This document shows positions 55,791 through 64,000 of a DNA stretch of 64,000 nt, piece by piece. Within the stretch, counting starts at the first letter, position 1. Every line of letters begins with the position of its first letter. The translations under genes and the position numbers were made by a program. The notes under the pieces were generated by a model. It saw nothing but the letters and a program-made list of their open reading frames with translations. It searched no databases and was not told the DNA's origin. Origin of the DNA: Eublepharis macularius (lineage: Eukaryota; Chordata; Lepidosauria; Squamata; Eublepharidae); assembly GCF_028583425.1 (NCBI RefSeq), contig NC_072793.1:172027681-172091680 (forward strand). The letters are read 5' to 3'.

Positions 55791-56029
55791 GGTCATCTCT
55801 GCAGTCAGGGAAGCGGAACAACATTTCAGAGCAGCGGTTCCCAAACCTTTTCAGGCTGCTGCCCTCTTGGTTCCATAAACTCATCCCCAGAGTTCCTTAC
55901 CCTGCCCTATAAAAAATGTTATTCCGAATAGCAGTTTGCACATCTCACTAAGGAAGATAGTAACAATAAAATTCAACGTATGTGGCGATAACGTTTTCTC
56001 AGAATGTGGTATACTGGTCTGACTAGTTT

Positions 56030-56160
56030 CAGGTGTGTAGTTGTGTTGGTCTGTAGCAGAAGAGCAAGATTCGGGTCCAGGAGCACCTTAAAGACCAACT
56101 AGATTTCTAGGGTGTGAGCTTGCAAAAGCCAAAGCCTCCTTCATAAGAGCTCAGGTATTT
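56030..56160 (+). mobile_element. PLE-derived short copy
   Basis: 'gtgttggtctgtagcagaag', 'ccaggagcaccttaaagacc' and a degraded 'ccttcataagagctc' core. Same family as 63680-63880. Confidence 0.55.
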
Positions 56161-57029
56161 CCTAAAAATCCCAAGAGTTTCTGATAGATTTCAGCACCAT
56201 GCAGAGGCAGACAGTTGAAGTGCGGAGAGTGTTGTGCTTTAGGCTCTATGCTGGTCAATTATAAAGAAGCAAACAGTGTGCTCACAGGAGTCCACGTCCA
56301 GTGCCCCCTGCCTTCCCCTTGCCTCTTAGCACTCCTCCAGGTAATCCCTCCCACTTCTGGAACCACTGATTCAGACCGTCATACTTGTTGATACAGTCTC
56401 GCCAGAAGGACATCTGTGTCCTTTGGATGTATTTCGGTTTTCTTTTTATACAGCCATCAAGAAGGAACAGCCCACTCCTTTGCTGGGGGTGTCCCTTTAG
56501 CTCAGCTCAAGTTGGGGTTTTATTTTTAATGTCAGTTTGACAGTCCTCCCCCACTCCCACCCCATTCTTAAAAATGGACACCCAGGTTTTATTTCTTAAA
56601 TAAGAGTTGCTGAGCTGAACCCATCTGGAGATATTGTCCCTTCATCTTCATAGAAGGGAAGAGAGAGAATGTGGGCTATGTTATCAAACTTGCCAGTTCA
56701 ATCAGCTGATCTGTCCTTGGGTAGATGCTCTTTGGCTTTTTCGTCCAACTTTTGGCAGCTCTTCTGTCTTCCATTTCACATCAAAGACGTGTCTCTGCTA
56801 ATATCTGGCATGGGGAAAGATGAACTTTGTCTTTGATTAACTCTTAATAAGTCAATAGATTCCAGTGTGTCTCAGAACCCAGTTCTCCACCAAATTTTCT
56901 AAGTGTGTACAGACACCAAGCTTTTCTATCCTTGCATTTGCCAAAGCAGTCAATTTAGTTCATTTTCTATGTTTCAAGCACCATTCCCGCCCCCCCCCCA
57001 TGTTTATACCTGATTTCTTTTTCTTTCAG
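56161..57029 (+). other. Gene C intron, no feature seen
   Basis: Low-complexity T-rich and C-run sequence near the 3' end (56990, then ttctttttctttcag at 57015-57029) forms the acceptor of the last exon. Confidence 0.5.
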
Positions 57030-57181
57030 CTGTGTGGGAAGCAGCAGATGCAATGAAAAAGCATCCATTGACAGAGAAAGAAGATACATATTCAGATGTG
57101 AAAGAGAATGTTGAGTTTTCTAATGTACTGAGAGGAGAAAAACAACCATGAAAAGGAAGCAGTAATTCTGGTCTATTAAAG
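57030..57181 (+). pseudogene. Gene C last exon, 5' linker part
   Basis: After the acceptor, in phase 1, the frame reads AVWEAADAMKKHPLTEKEDT, then YSDVKENVEFSNVLRGEKQP and a stop at 57149-57151. The Glu/Lys-rich composition fits the spacer between KRAB and fingers. A SINE follows directly, so this linker is no longer continuous with the finger array. Confidence 0.55.
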
Positions 57182-57358
57182 GGAAATGGCCTTGAACTTG
57201 ATAGCCTAGGCAAGTCCAATCTCACCAGATCTCAGAAGCTAAGCAAGGTCAGCCTTGGTTAGTAATTGGATGGGAGACCCCCAACGAAGACCAGCGAGGG
57301 TCACCATAAGTCAGCTATGACTGGACAGCACTTTCCACCATCCAAGAGTGATGGTTCT
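57182..57358 (+). mobile_element. 5S-rRNA-derived SINE in gene C last exon
   Basis: 'gatctcagaagctaagcaag'-gtcagccttggttagtaattggatgggagacc is unmistakable 5S rRNA-like sequence, followed by 'gtcaccataagtcagctatg'-actggacagcac. The borders carry TATTAAA on both sides as a possible short duplication. Confidence 0.85.
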
Positions 57359-57436
57359 TATTAAATCTCACTAATTCCAAAATTATAAAGAAGACAGTAG
57401 GAATAAGTGCCCTGAGAGTGAGGAAATTTTTCCTGA

Positions 57437-58327
<891 letters not shown>

Positions 58328-59074
58328 AAATGCTGGGAGTGTGGAAAGATGTTGCATCAAAACAAAGCAAATTAGAAAGGATTGTGATAAGTATCTACAA
58401 TAGACAGTTGATATCATCCTTTTAAATGATATAAATCTCCCAGACTCATGATTTGACTTCTGCAAGTGGCTGGCTGAGCCACACAGCAAATAAGAAGTAA
58501 TGCAGAGATAATGGCCAACAATAACAATCCCCTTTGACCCTACAACAGACAGGCTAGGGAAAGGATATCAGCTGTGCTCCATATTTGCCATATTGAGGGG
58601 CTCGGTGTGGAACCCATGGGAAACTTGTGATTTGAGTTATCGGATATTCTGGGGGGAAGGGATATCAGGCTTTGAGGGATCCTCCAGTACACCAAATATG
58701 TTCCACTACCCCTGTCTTCTCACCAACACATCCTGGTGAAGAAATGAACAGCTACCCTCTGATTGTCTTCACCTGAGCTGTGAAGTTTGGTTTCCTCCAG
58801 CTACGAGAATGAGTCCCTTTCAGAGTGAGTGACATTGGTTGGTTCCATATAGATAGGATTTATGCACATAACAGCAGTAACTGGTCTTCCACATGGCAGG
58901 TTTCCCTGTTCCAATTCCCCAGGAGCGGCCTCCTTCCCTCCCCTGGGCTTACTACAGCATTAGCATTTTTTTAAAAAAAATTGGTACTAGAATATTGTTA
59001 TATTGGTACCGTTGTACCAATAGCTGTAGCAGGTTCTCTGAATGTTCAGCTTTCTCTTTTTCATTAATTGAGCC
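58328..59074 (+). other. 3' flank of gene C
   Basis: 58328-58370 retains finger-like remnants after the stop. No AATAAA is seen close by. The rest is unassigned. Confidence 0.5.
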
Positions 59075-59553
59075 CACTGACTAATGGGAAGCCAATAGAA
59101 TGACTGCAGAATGGGAGTGGTATGCAAGCTTTGCCTAGCTCCTAATAATAATCAGGCTGCTGCATTCTACATCAACTGGAGTGTTCAAATTCATCTCAAG
59201 GGAAGACCTATGTAGAGCGCATTACAGTAGTCAAGTCTCGATGTTACCATGGCATGAACTCAGGTGATCAGATCAGTTGTGTTGTGGAAGGGGCAGTCAT
59301 CCAGGCTAGATTAAGTTAGAAGAAAGTGGGTTTTTTTATAGCTGCATTAACTTGCTTCTCCAGCTGCAGTCCTGGATCCAGGATAACCCCATGGCTCTTA
59401 ACTGAGTCTGCAAGGGTCAACTGAATCCCATCAAAAGTGCTGAGCACAGTGTCCTTGAGGATGTTATGTCTTCTCAATCAACATCACTTCCATCTTAGCT
59501 GGGTTCAGTTTTTGTTTGTTCACTTTCAGCCATTTGACTACATCTGTCAGACA
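59075..59553 (-). repeat. Ancient dispersed repeat (family also at 15880 and 48300)
   Basis: 'gactgcagaatgggagtggt', 'tagctcctaataataatcag' and 'cgcattacagtagtcaagtc' recur in the other copies. Origin unclear. Confidence 0.45.
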
Positions 59554-60345
59554 GCAGCTTAAGGCACCTTGAAGACCAATAAGATGTGTGGGTTACAAAC
59601 TTTTGAGAGTCACGGCTCCCTTTGTCAGTTAGAAGTAGGAATGGAAAGTTGTATCGGGTAATGCATATATCATTATCCAACATCTATATATAACTTTAAG
59701 AAATTATATGTAACCTTAAAATACTTTTCAAGCTGGAACTGTTTTTAACTGAAATGCATCTCAAATGAATGTAATAAAGATTAAGGGAAATGAAGAGGAG
59801 CTTGCTGGACTTTAGAGATCATTTTATAATCGGAATAAAAATAAATATGAACATTGGTACTCAATAAAATACAAAGGGACTTACACGTTTTACCATAAAT
59901 AGTATCTGTCTATTAAGAATGTTGAATGATATGCTGGATGCTATTGTAAGCAGATCATTGTGAAGGTTTTTTCTTTTTTCTTGTCTTATTTGTTCCTTTT
60001 TCTTTCTTTTTTTCTCTTCTTTTTTCCTGCTTTTTATTTTTCATCTCTCTACTATTTGCTATTTGTATTGAAAAACCAATAAAAAATTAATTAAAAAAAA
60101 TAGAAGTAGGAATGGAAACTGACATCCTTCTTTGCAACTCTCCTCTCACCTAATCAAGCTGCATTGTACCTTTGCATCCTGTGGCCCCTCCTTACAACAC
60201 CCCTCCATTTTTTTGGCTGGGATATAACAGCTCAGGGACCTTCACTCCTACTTGTATCTGATGAAGGGAGCTCTGGCGCTCAAAAGCTGATTCCCTGAAA
60301 AACTTGTTGGTCTTCAAGGTGCTACTGGAATCGAACCTGGTACAG
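59554..60345 (+). mobile_element. PLE-derived copy split by an L1
   Basis: The left half ('ggcaccttgaagaccaataa', 'ttttgagagtcacggctccc') and the right half ('cttgtatctgatgaagggag', 'ttcaaggtgctactggaatc') belong to the PLE tail family. The hammerhead-like string is at 60254-60290 (CUGAUGA, helix II GGGAGC/GCGCUC, then AAAAGC). Interrupted by the L1 at 59648-60100. Confidence 0.7.
59648..60100 (+). mobile_element. 5'-truncated L1 3' UTR with 18-bp target duplication
   Basis: Flanked by TAGAAGTAGGAATGGAAA (59630-59647 and 60101-60118). The interior is a T-rich L1 3' UTR ending 'ccaataaaaaattaattaaa'-aaaaa. No ORF2 remains. Younger than the PLE copy it splits. Confidence 0.85.
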
Positions 60346-62146
60346 GGCATTCCCGTTCCTTTAGGGTTACAAGCAACATTATCTTGTCACCAGCAACACG
60401 CAGACATTACCATGTACCTAGAAGTGACATCAGTGTATCACTGAAGGATGCCAGACATACTTTGTTATACCAGAGTCCCCCCAGCTTCTCCTTGCAATGT
60501 GCTGACATTCCCAGGTGCATGGAGAGTGATGTCAGCACAGCAGGATGCTGCTGACTCCCCCCGCCCATTTCCTGCCATCTCCCCCTGCCAGCCAGTTAAG
60601 TGGTGTTAGGAAGCCAGCAGGGGAACGTTAAGCCTGAATTCCCTTAATTTTTGGCACTGCAATCCTTACATCCTCCTGACATTGGTAGCCAATTTTCAAA
60701 CAGTGTTACTTTCTGATGAGTTATTCCTGACACAGAGAACCCTTAGCTTCCATTGCAAACAGCACTTGTGGGGGAGGGGAAATAATCTGGGACAAGATAT
60801 TCTGATTCCCTTCATCTTTGGCACTGAACCTCCACTATCTCCCTGAAGTTGGTGGCCAATTTCGAGACTCCTAAATTTATTTTCCGATGAGTTATGTCTG
60901 TTGCAAATAGATGAGACACAGAACCTTTTATTATTATAGGTGCATGGTAACATGTTTTGTTATGATACTTCTTTTGGATCTGGGACATATGGGGGTAGGG
61001 GGGCTGCTAAAGCCTCTGAAACCACCACCTTTCACCAGGCCTTCACCTCGAAAGAGATGGACACCAAGGAATGGTCACTAAGGAATGTGTTTGAGTAAGT
61101 GAGGTTTGATGACTTTGTTAAGCCAGTCCAAGCCACGTGCCGATTTGCTGGAGTGCATAGGATACCCAACAGCCATTAATCCCTCAATTAGTGCATCATT
61201 CTCTGCTCCTCTCATGGAAAGGATCAAATTAATCTGCTGCTCCCTTTTCTCTTGTTAGTTACCTGTTTAGTCAGCTATGACATTTGTATGTTTATTTCAT
61301 ATCATTTTTCCAAAAAAGATACATCCCTTGTTCTTCATATGGAAGGGCATGGAAAAGTCTTCACAGTAAGCTGTCAATTAAGACAGAACCTTCTTCCTGT
61401 ACAGAGGACAAGTCTTTGGTGCTATTTGTAGTCTTATTCCTAATCACATGAATGATCAAACGCTCCAGGGCAGATTTTGCTGTCGCTATTTGTACACCGT
61501 TCTCAAATTGGAAAAAAATGGGCTTAAGAAGTGGGGAGAAGAGTGGTGTTCTAAAGGAGTGTTTCAGACTGCTTTCCAGAAAGAGATGTCAGGATTTGGG
61601 ATTCTGCACTCCAAAATCTCCCTTGTATGTTGACACTTGTCTAACAATGCCTCCGTTGATGTTACGGGTTTTGCTTTCAGCATCCCTTACCCATCAGTGT
61701 CTTGTCTGCCCCATTCCTATCCACTCTCCTTAATCCTTTGATTTCAGGAAGAATTCACAGGCAGACCACAACTTACGTCTTCCTTGAGTTCATGCAAATG
61801 CACAGAATTCCATGTGCTCACCCTCTCGTTTGATGTGCACTCATCCGCTGCAGTCACACTTCTGTCATACCAATGCATAGAACTCCACAGGTATGGCTGT
61901 AGGTCTTCCTCTTCCTCCTCTTTTTTCCGAAGATTCCATGCATTGTTAGGTTGGTTGGTCTGTGTGTGTGTCTCCCCCTATTCTACAATCCACCCCCTTA
62001 CTGTTATGTAAATCAGTCAATTCAAACTCTCTCTTTTATTTCCTTTATTTTATTTGTTTGGGGGAAGGGACTTCTCTTTTTTGTCTGTCTGTTCAGGCTT
62101 TTGTTTTGAACAATCATCAAAACCATTTTCACAAGCTGGGGATCTC
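60346..62146. other. Intergenic, no gene recognised
   Basis: 60640-60760 and 60780-60930 are two diverged copies of a roughly 130-bp unit ('ttctgatgagttattcctga' and 'ttccgatgagttatgtctgt'). Otherwise no supported feature. Confidence 0.45.
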
Positions 62147-62353
62147 AGAGCCAAGCTACAAGTGACGCCTTACACAGGTCAGACACTTGTCAGCTTCCCT
62201 CAAGTTTTGATGGGAAATGTAGGCATCCTGGTTTTACAGCTTGGCTCTCCATTACAGCTGCAAGACCAGGATGCCTACATTTCCCATCAAAACTTGAGGG
62301 AAGCTGACAAGTGTCCAACCTGTGTCAGGCGTCACTTGTAGCTTGGCTCTCCG
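62147..62353. mobile_element. Palindromic MITE with both arms
   Basis: About 95-bp arms, nearly perfect, from CAGAGCCAAGCTACAAGTGA to 'tcacttgtagcttggctct', with a short spacer near 62250. The best-preserved copy of the family at 31694-32015 and 54189-54295. Confidence 0.88.
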
Positions 62354-63670
62354 TTTAAAAGGGGGGGCAGGGTGGAAGAAGGGCATTTTGTTTAAAAGCA
62401 GCAAAGGGGTTGGGGCTCAAAGCAAAGTGGCTGTAAAAAAATTCTCACAATGCCTTGCTTGGTTCTGCAGTTCTTACCTCCCCTAAATAGACTGAGCAGA
62501 CACTTGTAAATAATGCAGAACATGCAGACAAGTGGAGGAACAGCTACACATTCAAATTAAACCGTACAAAAACTCGTGGAGGATGTCACTTGTAGACAGG
62601 CCCTCGGACAAACACAGGGGGGAGCTCGTCCATGAGTTTTTCTTTTCTTGGCTCACGCAGCCAACAGGAAATCTTCAGCACAAAGATCGCTCCGAATTAT
62701 AGATTGTCAGGGCTGCTACGCCTAACAGACTTGACACAGTATGGTGCCCAGAGATCTTTACACTGCTCCAACTTATTTTTTAAAAAATGTCAGTCTCTAG
62801 CCCTTGTGTTTGCAGAATTATAAGGAGAAATGTGGAGACGGTACCTTCCCCCTTATAGCTCCACAACCAAAAATGCTAGAAACTTTTTAGAAAGGAACAC
62901 TGAGAACTAGTACATTGTTGCAATAGATTGTTCTAATGTGATCGCAGTGTAACAATTCAAATACTACCAATCAAAGCTAATAGCCCTCTGGGGAGGGAGC
63001 TGCTGTAGAGACTGAGAATGAGGAAACAAGAACTGATATGGGCAGAGCCACAAAAATTGCACATCTTCCCATTTACAGTGTCCAGAGGCACTTTGACTGC
63101 AATCTTTCCTAACAGATTGTTCCAAAACAGGATTGCAGAAGATCACAGCTGGATGGGGTGGAGGGACACAGAAACTGGATGAGGACTGCAGTAATGAAGC
63201 CAAGGCAGAGCATAACATCAGGGTGGACTGAGCCCTGGATGACATCTAGATTTGCCTTTACAAGAATCTTGGCAACCAGCAGGAGTCCACCAGTGGGCAG
63301 AGATCTAGTTCTGTTCCTCCCTCTTCCATAATTTACATCAACCAGAGATTAATCTAGTACTGTTGCACCAATCCAAAACAAAGCTACTTTCTGTTTTAGA
63401 CGCTGATTAGAACTTTCAGTTTTACTTTGTTGTTAACGTACAGAGGAATGCCGTTTTAGATTCAGTTGGCTGCCGGGGACAGAGAGAAGACAGAGGCTGT
63501 CTGAAGGGGCAGTGAGAAAAACTGGCCAAGTCAAGAATTCCCCCCACACTGAGAAAAGAAGGTAGCTACATTCGTTCATGTCGCTTGTCCTTTGGAAGAA
63601 GGAAATATCTGTAGCACTGCAAGAAAAAAGGAAGATATTTCGTAGAAGGAGGGCAGGAAGTAAAATTCCT
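62354..63670. other. Intergenic, no gene recognised
   Basis: A half-element end ('gatgtcacttgtagacaggc', 62583-62604) resembles the MITE terminus above, so 62147-62605 may be a larger relative. The rest shows no feature. Confidence 0.4.
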
Positions 63671-63677
63671 TACAAAT

Positions 63678-63880
63678 GTATCATGATGGGTAGCCTTGTT
63701 AGTCTGTCTGTAGCAGTAGAAAAGACCAAGGGTCCAGTAGCACCTATAAGACGAACATCACAGCTCGCGTCTTCAGATAACTGAAGAAGTGAGCTGTGAC
63801 TCATAAAAGTTCATACCCTACCACAAATTTTATTACTCTTATAGGTGCTACTGGACTCTTGCTCTTTTCTACTGACAAAT
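63678..63880. mobile_element. PLE-derived foldback
   Basis: Inverted 'ccagtagcacctataagac' and 'cttataggtgctactggac'. The centre at 63781-63815 has CUGAAGA-A-GUGAG/CUCA-UAAAAG, a degraded hammerhead-like core. Confidence 0.7.
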
Positions 63881-63888
63881 TGATGTGT

Positions 63889-63911
63889 GCTTGTGTGTGT
63901 GTGTGTGTGTG
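63889..63911 (+). repeat. (GT)n microsatellite
   Basis: A short GT run, directly visible. Confidence 0.9.
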
Positions 63912-64000
63912 GGGTTGTTGCCTGTAAAATGGGGGGGGGAATTCTTGAATATTTCTAAATGCTTCATGTGCTAAATACATGTTTATGTTGCACCTATAAT

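Noticed and set aside
57182-57260. Genuine 5S rRNA gene
   Set aside because: Only the internal promoter region is similar, with substitutions and a SINE body following.

Overview
The window reads as vertebrate nuclear DNA, most likely from a squamate reptile (lizard-like). The grounds are KRAB/C2H2 zinc-finger genes with spliced exons, and a mixed reptile repeat load: CR1/L2 LINEs, a BovB (RTE) fragment, young L1s, tRNA- and 5S-rRNA-derived SINEs, hAT-like MITEs, a Helitron remnant and many Penelope-like elements (PLEs). I do not name a species. No CRISPR array, operon or bacterial gene is present.

The host genes are a tandem KRAB-ZNF cluster, all on the + strand. Gene 0 is cut by the left edge; only its terminal zinc-finger exon is here (1-1760). 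Gene A runs from about 7150 to 20725: CpG-rich exon 1 with a donor at 7410/7411, ATG exon 10386-10473, KRAB-A exon 10906-11032, KRAB-B-like exon 17324-17410, zinc-finger exon 18645-20464. The phases fit and predict 687 aa. Gene B runs from about 30870 to 46848 with the same five exons (donor 31213/31214; 32317-32400; 37245-37371; 42603-42689; 44735-46545; 684 aa). Genes 0, A and B are close paralogues within a segmental duplication of roughly 20-26 kb. Their flanks also align (2195-2440, 25260-25500 and 47770-47950; 3870-4440 and 25684-26260; 6041-7600 and 28345-31400). Gene C (about 53.6-58.3 kb) is a more distant KRAB-ZNF with a damaged KRAB exon, a SINE in its last exon and an intact 10-finger array.

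The duplicated blocks act as a natural clock for the mobile elements, because each copy supplies an empty site for the other. Gene A intron 3 holds a 51-bp minisatellite carried by a repeat family that also sits downstream of gene A. In that downstream copy a PLE with long inverted terminal repeats is nested. Gene B introns hold CR1, L2, SINE, L1 and a solo LTR. A 1.54-kb L1 with 5' UTR, ORF1 and poly(A) but no ORF2, flanked by a perfect 18-bp duplication, is nested in an older L1.

The most striking non-gene pattern is the recurrence of hammerhead-ribozyme-like cores (CUGANGA, helix II, GAAA) in at least four different PLE-type repeat families across the window. They are usually in short inverted-repeat or foldback copies.
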